DNA of 64,000 bases from Strongylocentrotus purpuratus (Eukaryota > Echinodermata > Echinoidea > Camarodonta > Strongylocentrotidae). Position 1 is the stretch's first letter. Each line of letters opens with the position of its first letter. This document shows, in pieces, positions 19,799 to 30,562 of the stretch. The DNA lies in assembly GCF_000002235.5 (NCBI RefSeq), contig NW_022145547.1, forward strand, positions 2,042,001-2,106,000. The letters run 5' to 3'. Under the pieces are notes generated by a model. It was given only the letters and a program-made list of their open reading frames with translations, made no database searches and was not told the origin of the DNA. The position numbers and the translations under genes are program-made.

Positions 19799-22386
19799 GT
19801 CCAAATCCTTCTCAACAAACATTACTCATGAAATATTAGTCATGGAATTTGTTTGGAAATGTTTCCAAATATGGCTCAGATTGAACCAGATCAAGATTAT
19901 CTTAACAAAATAAACAGAAGCCTCTGGACCTGGACCAAAGGACTTTATGCTTTGAGGCCATTCTCCTTCCAAGTTTTATTGTTACTCTGAGACCTTAATT
20001 TAACAACTAAATTATTCATACCCTTAATAATAATAATAATAATAATAATTGATTCTTATTGAGCGCTACTACAGACAAACTGATCAGAGCGCTATACAAC
20101 AGAAAAGAAACATACAAATCATAACAATTAAACAAGGAACAGTAATTAAGATATTATGAACGAAAAGAAAATTTAGCTACTCAACATGTACATTATTGAT
20201 TCAATATGGAAAGAGTTGGGTTTTAAGTTTCTTTTTGAAAGTGTCTTCTGTACTACATAGGCGGAGGTGTTGTGGTAGAGTGTTCCAGGTGGATGGTCCA
20301 GCATAAGAGAATGAGCTGCCTTGGTGTTGGTGCGTGATAATCATCAAACTTGCCAAATATAGCTAAATACTGACAGTGGCTAGACTGATATATTTGGCTA
20401 CTTACAATCTAAGTCATGGGATCCTAGCCTCGTACATATATACAGGTTTCAATTTCAGACCATGCATAATGGTGCAGAGCCCTGTTGTGAGGTGACGATT
20501 GCTTCTTATCCTGATGAATGTTATCCTATCGTGAGACATGGCATTGTGTTCCACACGTTGATATCTCTCTGTTTTCCTTTCCTGTCTTCACCATGTAGCA
20601 TTAAAACCCAAGTTTGCTGCCAGTGAAGAAATACTTAAATTAAGCAGTGACTTTGTGATGGTCAACGTAGAGGTGAGTTGTCATTTTAAAATGCTATATA
20701 TATATATATATATATAATATGATATCTCAGTAGTTCAAAACGGAGTCGGGCTTACTTGGCTCAAAGACAACTCGGCCCAGCTGCAAAAACGGTCAGTTTT
20801 TGCAGGTTTAGGGTTAGGTTAAGGGTTAGGGTTAGAGTTAGAGTTAGGGTTAGGGTAAAATGACAAAAACTGACCGTTTTTTGCAGCTGGGCCGACTTGT
20901 CTTTGAGCTGAATCAGCCCGGGTTCTTCAAAACATGTTCACGTATCATGGATGAAATTTTTGGCCAATCTGAAACTAGAATGTGAATGTGTATTCCAGAT
21001 TTGCCTTCAGCCCCTTATTTTGAACATTTTATGGCAGGAATAATGACAATAGTGATTTCAAATGATACAAGGCACTATCCTCTAGTGTATAAACAGGTTA
21101 AAGTGCATCAGTCAATGGAAATATATATTTGTGTATACATGTACCTAAAATGTATAATACCACCCCCCCCCCCCCAAAAAAAAAAGAAGTCACACTTTTC
21201 GTGCGCACTCTATTCTATGCAAGTGCATAATTGTGTGTTGGCTTTTTTTTTACTGAGAAAGTATTTAAAATATAATATCTCTATGTCGAAGTAATATTTG
21301 AAGCTTATATTTTAAATAAAGTATAGCGACTTGGAACCCGTTACATCACGAGTAAGATATGTTTTGGTTAACGGTACACTTTAAGTACATGTAGTTGAAT
21401 TGGTATGTGTTTATTTTCTTTTTTGAAGAAGTGAAGGGAATTAATATTGTTAAAAAATGCAGGGAATTTGTTTCTAAAATTGTGGGCCAGTGGATCAAAA
21501 GATTTACTTTGGGAGTTGAAAAAGTAGGAACTGATGTTGATAGAAGTATATATGATGGTACTGAAAGAGTTAAGAGATCAAACTTTCATTGTGATGTTTT
21601 GTGATGTTTATCTTCCCCAGGATGACGAGGAACCTGAAGGGTCTCAATTTCAACCCGACGGTGGATACATTCCTCGTATACTCTTTCTAAACTCAGACGG
21701 CGTAGTTCAAAGTGACCTAATCAACACGTTAGGAAATCCCCAATACAAGTACTTCTATTCAAATGCTCTAATGGGTATGTACAGCTAGTCGTGAGTGATG
21801 CATGTATATGTTTAGTAGGTTATATAACACACTTCCTATAGATATTGATCTGCTGGATTAGAGGGGGGGGGGGGGGTGTAATATGTAGCCCCTTCCTCCA
21901 GCCCCACCCAACGTTTCGAATAGACAGGTACAAACAATACCGTGGCATTGCAACAAAAAAAAAAATATGCTTGGTTGCATGCTCAGTCAAATCTTCCTTT
22001 CAAAATGATTTACATCTCCTGAACAATATACATGTACTTCAAATTCAAATCTGCCAAATATGCAGTTGAGAATTCTACAAGTAAGGTACAAATAATTAAG
22101 ATCCCCTGCTAGTGATCATGTAGGATCTAAACACTCTTTGTTTTTGTTTGGTTCCCTCACTTCTTAACCAATTATTAAATTGTGTAACAACTTCTTTCTA
22201 AATCTTATTTCCCTCTTATCGCCACTTGTCAAATCTTTGTCATATATTCAGCTTTGAATGAAATTTTTCAATTATGGTTTCTCTTTTTTTATATATTTTT
22301 TTGTCTCTTATTCATCCCTTACAGTGACTGAAGCAATGAAATCTGCAGTCAAAGCACTGGGAGGAAGCAGAAATGATGAGTTGTGA
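16618..22386 (+). CDS. TXNDC12: Thioredoxin domain-containing protein 12-like (ERp18/ERp19), complete
   Basis: Six exons join in consistent phase: 16618-16699, 17804-17864, 19388-19440, 20599-20672, 21621-21774 and 22325-22386. They encode 161 aa. Residues 1 to about 21 are a signal peptide. A single thioredoxin fold follows, with the active site WCGAC (Cys61-Gly-Ala-Cys64), which is the motif of TXNDC12, and with the ALKPKFA segment after it. A cis-proline-type [10 protein letters not shown] lies near Pro108. The protein ends in RNDEL, a KDEL-type ER-retrieval signal (the human protein ends EDEL). The family are small ER-lumen thiol-disulfide oxidoreductases. The length is close to the human 172 aa. 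All splice sites are canonical GT-AG. Introns 2 and 3 carry several mobile elements listed separately. A partial paralogue lies at 61640-64000. Confidence 0.93.
16700..17803 (+). other. Intron 1 of TXNDC12
   Basis: The segment about 17050-17230 contains repeated CTCCCGCC units of unknown origin. From about 17652 (TGTGCAGGGAG) onward the sequence is duplicated at 61640, marking the visible left boundary of the duplication. Confidence 0.5.
18169..18823. mobile_element. Foldback element with about 108-bp inverted repeats
   Basis: The left arm (18169-18277) and right arm (about 18716-18823) are near-perfect reverse complements. Both contain CTCTTGTCGATGCCCTCGCG, GAGCGAAGCGAG and the segment reading CTTGTCAAGAGG on the other arm. 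The arms are GC- and CpG-rich, unlike the surrounding AT-rich intron. No transposase frame lies between them. The paralogous intron near 62120-62150 lacks the element. Confidence 0.75.
19148..19326. mobile_element. Palindromic MITE with telomere-like loop, copy 1
   Basis: The left end CGGGCTAACTCGGACACGGG pairs with the right end ACCCGGGTCTGAGTTAGCCCG read in reverse, and an inner GCAAAAAC/GTTTTTGC stem follows. The loop is a degenerate TTAGGG/TTTGGG tandem run at about 19210-19260. The same intron of the partial TXNDC12 copy lacks it. Confidence 0.7.
19753..19796. repeat. (CA)n microsatellite
   Basis: A run of about 20 CA units lies in TXNDC12 intron 3. A shorter version is present at the matching place in the second copy near 62638. 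Confidence 0.9.
20026..20330 (-). pseudogene. LINE 3' fragment (end of RT ORF and 3' UTR)
   Basis: The minus strand reads [20 protein letters not shown], then [16 protein letters not shown] and a stop. This is the typical carboxyl end of CR1/L2-type ORF2. A short 3' UTR follows, ending in an (ATT)n run at 20030-20049. It is absent from the corresponding intron of the second TXNDC12 copy, where the flanking sequence continues from CATACCCTTA into GATAATCATCA. Confidence 0.8.
20748..20920. mobile_element. Palindromic MITE with (TTAGGG)n loop, copy 2
   Basis: Both ends contain CGGGCT/AGCCCG, TCAAAGACAA and GCCCAGCTGCAAAAACGGTC in inverted orientation. The loop (about 20804-20855) is mostly GGTTAGGG units. 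A near-identical copy sits at the same intron position of the paralogue (63620-63801), so this insertion predates the duplication. Confidence 0.8.
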
Positions 22387-22457
22387 CATGGATCTCTAGT
22401 TTAAACTATTTATCAAGCAATAATGGCAGGTGCCCACTCTTGTGATGTAAACACTAT

Positions 22458-22637
22458 GGCCCGAACTCACAAAGGAGGTTTAACTTAACCCATGGTTACT
22501 TTAAACCCTCATTAACATAACCCATGGTTTAAAAATTAGTGCAAAATATTGGACCTCTGTCTGTGTCGCGCTTATGGATTATGTAAATAAAGATTTAAAC
22601 CATGGGTTGAATTTAAACCTCTTTGTGAATTTGGGCC
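22458..22637. mobile_element. 180-bp MITE with about 40-bp TIRs
   Basis: GGCCCGAACTCACAAAGGAG at the left is matched in reverse at the right by CTCTTTGTGAATTTGGGCC, and both arms carry CCATGGTT. It lies 72 bp after the TXNDC12 stop, so it is probably inside the 3' UTR and could form a long hairpin in the mRNA. Confidence 0.75.
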
Positions 22638-22969
22638 TTTATGATTTGTCTATTCAGAGACAGAAAGGTGCTAACTCTTTCTAAAAGTGTATGACAGGGC
22701 TTTTGATGTCCCTTACTAATGCTACTTATCTTGACAATAATAAGACATTTAAACATAATTCTTTTTCACAATATGATACAAGTAAAGGACAAGTTCACCA
22801 TTATCTGATGGTCAGAATAACATTACCTCATATAATGTATACTATTTATATGTGATGCAGATATCGTCCCTTTGCCACATGTTAGCCAATGTTATTTTTT
22901 TATGGGATAGATATAGGCCTACCAAAGGCTTTCAAGATTATTTAACTATGCCCAGTGCAAGATTAATCT

Positions 22970-23125
22970 ATACTGATATTAAAAGGGTTGTCATGGAAAT
23001 AATCAAGACCCTAGTAATGGGTAATTTTGCAAAACCATGATGCACAATGAATCGTTTTGTTTAGTAGTGTCTATCGTTTTGTGCACGTGTGGTAAACAAG
23101 TGACCTTGCAGAGAGTTGAAGAAAG
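22970..23125 (+). repeat. Dispersed repeat family A, copy 1
   Basis: It shares ATTAAAAGGGTTGTCATGGA, a CATGATGCACA-like block, TTTTGTGCACGTGTGGTAAAC and GAAGAAAGC with 32525-32695, and in inverted orientation with 55805-55975. It is probably a short DNA element or SINE; the family is not identified. Confidence 0.5.
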
Positions 23126-23873
23126 CACCCAAAATGTTAATGTCCCACTGGCTTTCGAGTGTAAACTTTGTTTAAAGTTTATATTGTATTGTGGTCAAAA
23201 CAGATATATATTGTAATGGTTCGTTCGTTCATGTCTCCTTAGATCAGGATAGTTATGTAAAGTTCCTTATTAAATTAAATTAAATTTTAAATTAAGTTCT
23301 TCCATGGCCCGATTGCTGCAATGGCCGTTTCATTAACAAGGGTCAGGTCTTCATCTGTAATAGTGATTCATGCCTTTGAAGATGGTTCATGGTATGCTTG
23401 GTCAAAAATCGTTTCTTTGAGACCAACATCATATACATACACACTCTAGTATTCAACATCGCAAAGTGGATACTTAGTTAGAATAGGATACTTAGAAAAG
23501 GCTTTTAGGAGTGATAGGATTTGCATGTAAATGTTAGAAATATTCTGTAGCTGAATTTTTATTAGTTTTTCATGACTTTATAAAAAAAATAATGATTACT
23601 TTAGACTGTCTATAGGCCTTTATAATTGTATACTTTTACAGACAAGTGCCTTGGAATACTCATATTTTGAGGTACTTTGTGGATTAATCTGTCAGTCGTT
23701 ATTCAATGTCTCACAGATCGGCATTCGTACATGACACTATTGACCCATACCATACAAAACTAGTCTCTTCACTTCATTATACATAGAGGTGGTATCATGA
23801 TTGTTATACATTTTTGTAAGAAATGCATGGACTGAGTAATTACACAAAATACCTATATTAGACTCATGATTCT

Positions 23874-24028
23874 GGGCCCTGTGTTATAAAACTTTTCCTC
23901 CATAACAAATGCTAAATTGCTATGACAAATTTACAAATTTGCTCTCAGCCAATCAATGCCAGGAGTTCAGTAGCTTATAAAAGTTATGGTACCTTGTTAC
24001 GGATGAAAAGTTTTGTGAAACAGGGCCC
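23874..24028. mobile_element. 155-bp MITE with GGGCCCTG ends
   Basis: GGGCCCTGTGTTATAAAACT at the left pairs with AGTTTTGTGAAACAGGGCCC at the right. Inside this, CTCCATAACAA pairs loosely with TTGTTACGGATG. The interior is non-coding. Confidence 0.75.
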
Positions 24029-24619
24029 TGGTGTCTGGATAAAATGTTTTAATATCAATTTAAAGAGATTCACATTTATCCAAGCTCATGGTTGAAATCG
24101 CATTCTTTTTTGCTACAAAACCATGGACATGCAATTGGTTCTTGTCAAATTGTTACAGATGATTACTTTTCTAATTGGTAGATGGACTAAGCAAAATACA
24201 TTCTCACAAGCCAAACAAGCTTGACTAATTTCATGCTTTTGTCTACATTCTATAGGTGACATATTCATTGAGTAACAAAAGATCTTAGTTTGAATTTATT
24301 AGGCTGTGTATGTTATCTAGACATTTATAGAATGTTATTACACTGCATGAATAAAAAAGGAAAAAGATAAATATCAATAGTAATTCTGTCCATGATAACA
24401 TTTCATATTCTTTCGTGGTAACCTGATATTTGTTTAGGTGACATTTATGGTTAGGGCTAGCATTGTGATTGGGTTACCGTTAGGTAGAGGTTTAGGTTAA
24501 TGTACAGAGTTCGGACTAGGGTTAAATATGAATGTAGAATAGACTCGTGCAGGAGATAGAAGATAGACCATGGAGCACATGTCATCTGATCTTTGTGTCC
24601 TATAACACAGTTGCTCTCT

Positions 24620-24641
24620 CCCTTTCTTCATAATATGAGAG

Positions 24642-24674
<33 letters not shown>

Positions 24675-27600
24675 AGAGGGGGGGGGGGGTGGGAGAGATA
24701 AACACACTTGTCTGTTGTGTCGCTCGGTACATTATACAATTACAGTAAAATATAAGTAATTGAAGTAAGAAGTAGGGATATAGAGGAGAATTGAGTGAAG
24801 GGGACATAAGGAGTGATAGCTAGTAGGAGGGAGACAAGTAGAGAAAGAGAGAGAGAGAGAGAGTGGGGTAATGAGTGAGAGAGAATGAGATGAGGGAGAG
24901 AGAAAGAGATGCGGGAGAGAGAAGAGAGAGAGAGAGTGGGATAATGAGTGGGAGAGAATGAGATGAGGGAGAGAGAAAGAGATGAGGGAGAGAGAAGAGA
25001 GAGAGAGAGAGAGTGGGATAATGAGTGGGAGAGAATGAGATGAGGGAGAGAGAAAGAGATAAGAGAGAGAGAAGAGAGAGAGAGTGGGATAATGAGTGGG
25101 AGAGAATAAGATGAGGGAGAGAGAAGAGATGAGGGAGAGAGAAGAGAGAGAGAGAGAGAGTGGGATAATGAGTGGGAGAGAATGAGATGAGGGAGAGAGA
25201 ATGAGATGAGGGAGAGAGAAAGAGATGCGGGAGAGAGAAGAGAGAGAGAGAGTGGGATAATGAGTGGGAGAGAATGAGATGAGGGAGAGAGAAAGAGATG
25301 AGGGAGAGAGAAGAGAGAGAGAGAGAGAGTGGGATAATGAGTGGAAGAGAATGAGATGAGGGAGAGAGAATGAGATGAGGGAGAGAGAATGAGATGAGGG
25401 AGAGAGAAAGAGATGAGGGAGAGAGAAGAGAGAGAGAGAGAGAGTGGGATAATGAGTGGGAGAGAATGAGATGAGGGAGAGAGAAAGAGATGAGGGAGAG
25501 AGAAGAGAGAGAGAGAGAGTGGGATAATGAGTGGGAGAGAATGAGATGAGGGAGAGAGAATGAGATGAGGGAGAGAGAAAGAGATGAGGGAGAGAGAAGA
25601 GAGAGAGAGAGAGTGGGATAATGAGTGGGAGAGAATGAGATGAGGGAGAGAGAATGAGATGAGGGAGAGAGAAAGAGATGCGGGAGAGAGAAGAGAGAGA
25701 GAGAGAGGGATAATAAGTGGGAGAGAATGAGATGGGAGAGAGAAAGAGATGAGGGAGAGAGAAGAGAGAGAGAGAGAGTGGGATAATGAGTGGGAGAGAA
25801 TGAGATGAGGGAGAGAGAATGAGATGAGGGAGAGAGAATGAGATGAGGGAGAGAGAAAGAGATGAGGGAGAGAGAAGAGAGAGAGAGAGAGAGTGGGATA
25901 ATGAGTGGGAGAGAATGAGATGAGGGAGAGAGAAAGAGATGAGGGAGAGAGAAGAGAGAGAGAGAGAGTGGGATAATGAGTGGGAGAGAATGAGATGAGG
26001 GAGAGAGAAAGAGATGAGGGAGAGAGAAGAGAGAGAGAGAGAGTGGGATAATGAGTGGGAGAGAATAAGATGAGGGAGAGAGAAGAGATGAGGGAGAGAG
26101 AAGAGAGAGAGAGAGAGTGGGATAATGAGTGGGAGAGAATGAGATGAGGGAGAGAGAAAGAGATGAGGGAGAGAGAAGAGAGAGAGAGAGTGGGATAATG
26201 AGTGAGAGAGAATGAGATGAGGGAGAGAGAGAGAAAGAGATGAGGGAGAGAGAAGAGAGAGAGAGAGAGAGTGGGATAATGAGTGGGAGAGAATGAGATG
26301 AGGGAGAGAGAAAGAGATGAGGGAGAGAGAAGAGAGAGAGAGAGAGTGGGATAATGAGTGGGAGAGAATGAGATGAGGGAGAGAGAAAGAGATAAGAGAG
26401 AGAGAAGAGAGAGAGAGAGTGGGATAATGAGTGGGAGAGAATGAGATGAGGGAGAGAGAAAGAGATGAGGGAGAGAGAAGAGAGAGAGAGAGTGGGATAA
26501 TGAGTGAGAGAGAATGAGATGAGGGAGAGAGAAAGAGATGAGGGAGAGAGAAGAGAGAGAGAGAGTGGGATAATGAGTGAGAGAGAATGAGATTGGGGAG
26601 AGAGAGAGAAAGAGATGAGGGAGAGAGAAGAGAGAGAGAGAGTGGGATAATGAGTGGGAGAGAATGAGATGAGGGAGAGAGAAAGAGATGAGGGAGAGAG
26701 AAGAGAGAGAGAGAGAGTGGGATAATGAGTGGGAGAGAATGAGATGAGGGAGAGAGAAAGAGATAAGAGAGAGAGAAGAGAGAGAGAGAGTGGGATAATG
26801 AGTGAGAGAGAATGAGATGAGTGAGAGAGAAAGAGATGAGGGAGAGAGAAGAGAGAGAGAGAGTGGGATAATGAGTGGGAGAGAATGAGATGAGGGAGAG
26901 AGAAAGAGATGAGGGAGAGAGAAGAGAGAGAGAGAGAGTGGGATAATGAGTGGGAGAGAATGATATGAGGGAGAGAGAAAGAGATAAGAGAGAGAGAAGA
27001 GAGAGAGAGAGAGTGGGATAATGAGTGGGAGAGAATGAGATGAGGGAGAGAGAAGAGAGAGAGAGAGAGTGGGATAATGAGTGGGAGAGAATGAGATGAG
27101 GGAGAGAGAGAGAAAGAGATGAGGGAGAGAGAAGAGAGAGAGAGAGTGGGATAATGAGTGGGAGAGAATGAGATGAGGGAGAGAGAAAGAGATAAGAGAG
27201 AGAGAGAAGAGAGAGAGAGAGTGGGATAATGAGTGGGAGAGAATGAGATGAGGGAGAGAGAAGAGAGAGAGAGAGAGAGTGGGATAATGAGTGGGAGAGA
27301 ATGAGATGAGGGAGAGAGAGAGAAAGAGATGAGAGAGAAGAGAGAGAGAGAGTGGGATAATGAGTGAGAGAGAATGAGATGAGGGAGAGAGAAAGAGATG
27401 AGGGAGAGAGAAGAGAGAGAGAGAGAGAGAGAGTGGGATAATGAGTGGGAGAGAATGAGATGAGGGAGAGAGAAAGAGATGAGGGAGAGAGAAGAGAGAG
27501 AGAGAGTGGGATAATGAGTGAGAGAGAATGAGATGAGGGAGAGAGAGAGAAAGAGATGAGGGAGAGAGAAGAGAGAGAGAGAGAGAGTGGGATAATGAGT

Positions 27601-29390
27601 GGGAGAGAATGAGATGAGGGAGAGAGAAAGAGATGAGGGAGAGAGAAGAGAGAGAGAGAGAGTGGGATAATGAGTGGGAGAGAATGAGATGAGGGAGAGA
27701 GAAAGAGATAAGAGAGAGAGAAGAGAGAGAGAGAGAGAGTGGGATAATGAGTGAGAGAGAATGAGATGAGTGAGAGAGAAAGAGATGAGGGAGAGAGAAG
27801 AGAGAGAGAGAGTGGGATAATGAGTGGGAGAGAATGAGATGAGGGAGAGAGAGAGAGATAAGAGAGAGAGAAGAGAGAGAGAGAGAGTGGGATAATGAGG
27901 GAGAGAGAAAGAGATGAGGGAGAGAGAAAGAGATGAGGGAGAGAGAAGAGAGAGAGAGAGAGTGGGATAATGAGTGGGAGAGAATGAGATGAGGGAGAGA
28001 GAAAGAGATGAGGGAGAGAGAAGAGAGAGAGAGAGTGGGATAATGAGTGGGAGAGAATGAGATGAGGGAGAGAGAGAGAGATAAGAGAGAGAGAAGAGAG
28101 AGAGAGAGAGTGGGATAATGAGTGAGAGAGAATGAGATGAGGGAGAGAGAGAGAAAGAGATGAGGGAGAGAGAAGAGAGAGAGAGAGAGAGTGGGATAAT
28201 GAGTGGGAGAGAATGAGATGAGGGAGAGAGAAAGAGATGAGGGAGAGAGAAGAGAGAGAGAGAGTGGGATAATGAGTGGGAGAGAATGAGATGAGGGAGA
28301 GAGAGAGAGATAAGAGAGAGAGAAGAGAGTGAGAGAGACTGGGATAATGAGTGAGAGAGAATGAGATGAGGGAGAGAGAGAGAAAGAGATGAGGGAGAGA
28401 GAAGAGAGAGAGAGAGAGAGTGGGATAATGAGTGGGAGAGAATGAGATGAGGGAGAGAGAAAGAGATGAGGGAGAGAGAAGAGAGAGAGAGAGTGGGATA
28501 ATGAGTGAGAGAGAATGAGATGAGGGAGAGAGAGAGAAAGAGATGAGGGAGAGAGAAGAGAGAGAGAGAGAGAGAGTGGGATAATGAGTGGGAGAGAATG
28601 AGATGAGGGAGAGAGAAAGAGATGAGGGAGAGAGAAGAGAGAGAGAGAGAGTGGGATAATGAGTGGGAGAGAATGAGATGAGGGAGAGAGAAAGAGATAA
28701 GAGAGAGAGAAGAGAGAGAGAGAGTGGGATAATGAGTGAGAGAGAATGAGATGAGTGAGAGAGAAAGAGATGAGGGAGAGAGAAGAGAGAGAGAGAGTGG
28801 GATAATGAGTGGGAGAGAATGAGATGAGGGAGAGAGAAAGAGATGAGGGAGAGAGAAGAGAGAGAGAGAGAGAGTGGGATAATGAGTGGGAGAGAATGAG
28901 ATGAGGGAGAGAGAAAGAGATAAGAGAGAGAGAAGAGAGAGAGAGAGTGGGATAATGAGTGAGAGAGAATGAGATGAGTGAGAGAGAAAGAGATGAGGGA
29001 GAGAGAAGAGAGAGAGAGAGTGGGATAATGAGTGGGAGAGAATGAGATGAGGGAGAGAGAAAGAGATGAGGGAGAGAGAAGAGAGAGAGAGAGAGTGGGA
29101 TAATGAGTGGGAGAGAATGAGATGAGGGAGAGAGAAAGAGATAAGAGAGAGAGAAGAGAGAGAGAGAGTGGGATAATGAGTGGGAGAGAATGAGATGAGG
29201 GAGAGAGAAAGAGATGAGGGAGAGAGAAGAGAGAGAGAGAGTGGGATAATGAGTGAGAGAGAATGAGATGAGTGAGAGAGAAAGAGATGAGGGAGAGAGA
29301 AGAGAGAGAGAGAGAGTGGGATAATGAGTGGGAGAGAATGAGATGAGGGAGAGAGAGAGAGATAAGAGAGAGAGAGAAGAGAGCTAGGTG
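24620..29390. repeat. GA-rich minisatellite array with higher-order repeats
   Basis: A (GA)n preface is followed from about 24840 by some sixty tandem units, each starting GTGGGATAATGAGTGGGAGA and containing GAATGAGATGAGGG, AAAGAGATGAGGG and a variable (GA)n tract. Unit starts at 28651, 28724, 28797, 28874, 28947, 29020, 29095, 29168, 29241 and 29316 give periods of 73-77 bp. Three unit types alternate (standard; a GATAAGAG variant; a GTGAGAGAGAATGAGATGAGTGAG variant) in trimers of about 221-223 bp. The T residues occur at fixed positions within the units. No coding potential is present. Confidence 0.95.
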
Positions 29391-29538
29391 ATTGGGGATA
29401 AAGGAGAGAGGAGGAAGGGAGTGAGATACAGATATTTTTTTCTTCTATCTATCCTCTTTCGAGGGAATTTATTCACTCATATTGTAAAATAACAACTATT
29501 TACAACAGTGTTTATATACAGAATTCATATCATATATA

Positions 29539-30185
29539 CCGGGTGAGTCAAAATAAAGTTTACACTCAGAAAATTGTAATTTATTTTAAAAGTCAGCTAT
29601 GAATGAAAGATTATCATACATGTTTTGAACGAGTGTTATGTCCCGAATCGTTTGGTATCATTTTTGTGTGGTGTGTTCACGTTTGGATGAACAGGAGACA
29701 TTGTTTGCGAGAGTGAAAGAATCGACTTGCGCAAAAGTATCAAAGGAAGAGAATGAATTGAATGTATCATTATGAGATGCATTGCAATATGCTTTTTTCA
29801 GAAGCAAAGTCACACACACACGGGAATTTTTTTTTTTTTTTTTTTTTTTTTTTGGTGCTTTTTACTATTTTTAATACGTATTATGCTTATATGTTAGTTT
29901 TATACTGTTCTTACCTTTGCCTGTGAGCTTTGGTGATATTCGTTATTTATATTTCCGTGTTTTTATCCTGTTCAGGACCATGATGTAAAACAGATTTTGT
30001 ATCTACAATGTATATCTGATTCTTGATATCCTGATTAAATATATTTCAATAAAATTGAATTTATATTCCGTTTTGATATTAAACGGAAAATTTGCGATTT
30101 TACAGAAATGTTCATTACGTAATAATGACTTGGCTGCGTGTATTTTTCATTTATCTGAGTGTGCGAGTGCGCGGAAGTGTGTTTG

Positions 30186-30217
<32 letters not shown>

Positions 30218-30562
30218 CGTGACTGACTGGGTTTGACTCTGTGTGTGGTTTTTTTTATATGTATGGCTCGATTAGTTTTCTTAGGGATGTTTTTAGGATC
30301 TGTAAAGAGCGAATTAATACCCAATCCCAATTGTTTTGATAAAACATATCGGCATCACTTTGGCGCAAGTCGATTTTTGCACTCTCTTAAACAATGTCTC
30401 CTGTTCATCCAAGCGTGACCACATGCCACACAAAATGATACCAAAAGATTTGGGATAAAACTCTTTTTCATAAGATGTATAATAGTTTACTGTTTATAAA
30501 TGATTTTTAAAATAATTAGGAATTTTGCTAGGTGTATACTTTTTTTTATTTGACTCACTCTG
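29539..30562. mobile_element. Tc1/mariner-like element with about 215-bp TIRs, non-autonomous
   Basis: It is flanked by TA on both sides. The left terminus CCGGGTGAGTCAAAATAAAG pairs with CAGAGTGAGTCAAATAAAAA read from the right. Homology between the arms continues for about 215 bp through TTTTGGTATCATTTT, GGATGAACAGGAGACATTGT and AATCGACTTGCGC. The middle (about 29760-30340) holds a poly-T run, an AATAAAATTGAATTT segment that looks like a retroposon 3' end, and a (GT)n tract. No transposase is encoded. Confidence 0.75.

Larger units (their letters stand above)
22387..24619. other. 3' flank of TXNDC12 with several MITEs
   Basis: This stretch contains the 3' UTR and downstream intergenic DNA. 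No further coding exon was recognised. Separate entries give two palindromic MITEs (22458-22637 and 23874-24028) and a dispersed repeat (22970-23125). A degenerate GGTTAGGG-like stretch lies at about 24450-24520. Confidence 0.5.

Noticed and set aside
24840-29390. CRISPR-like array or coding tandem repeat.
   Set aside because: Units are contiguous with no unique spacers, the composition is low-complexity GA, and the context is animal DNA.
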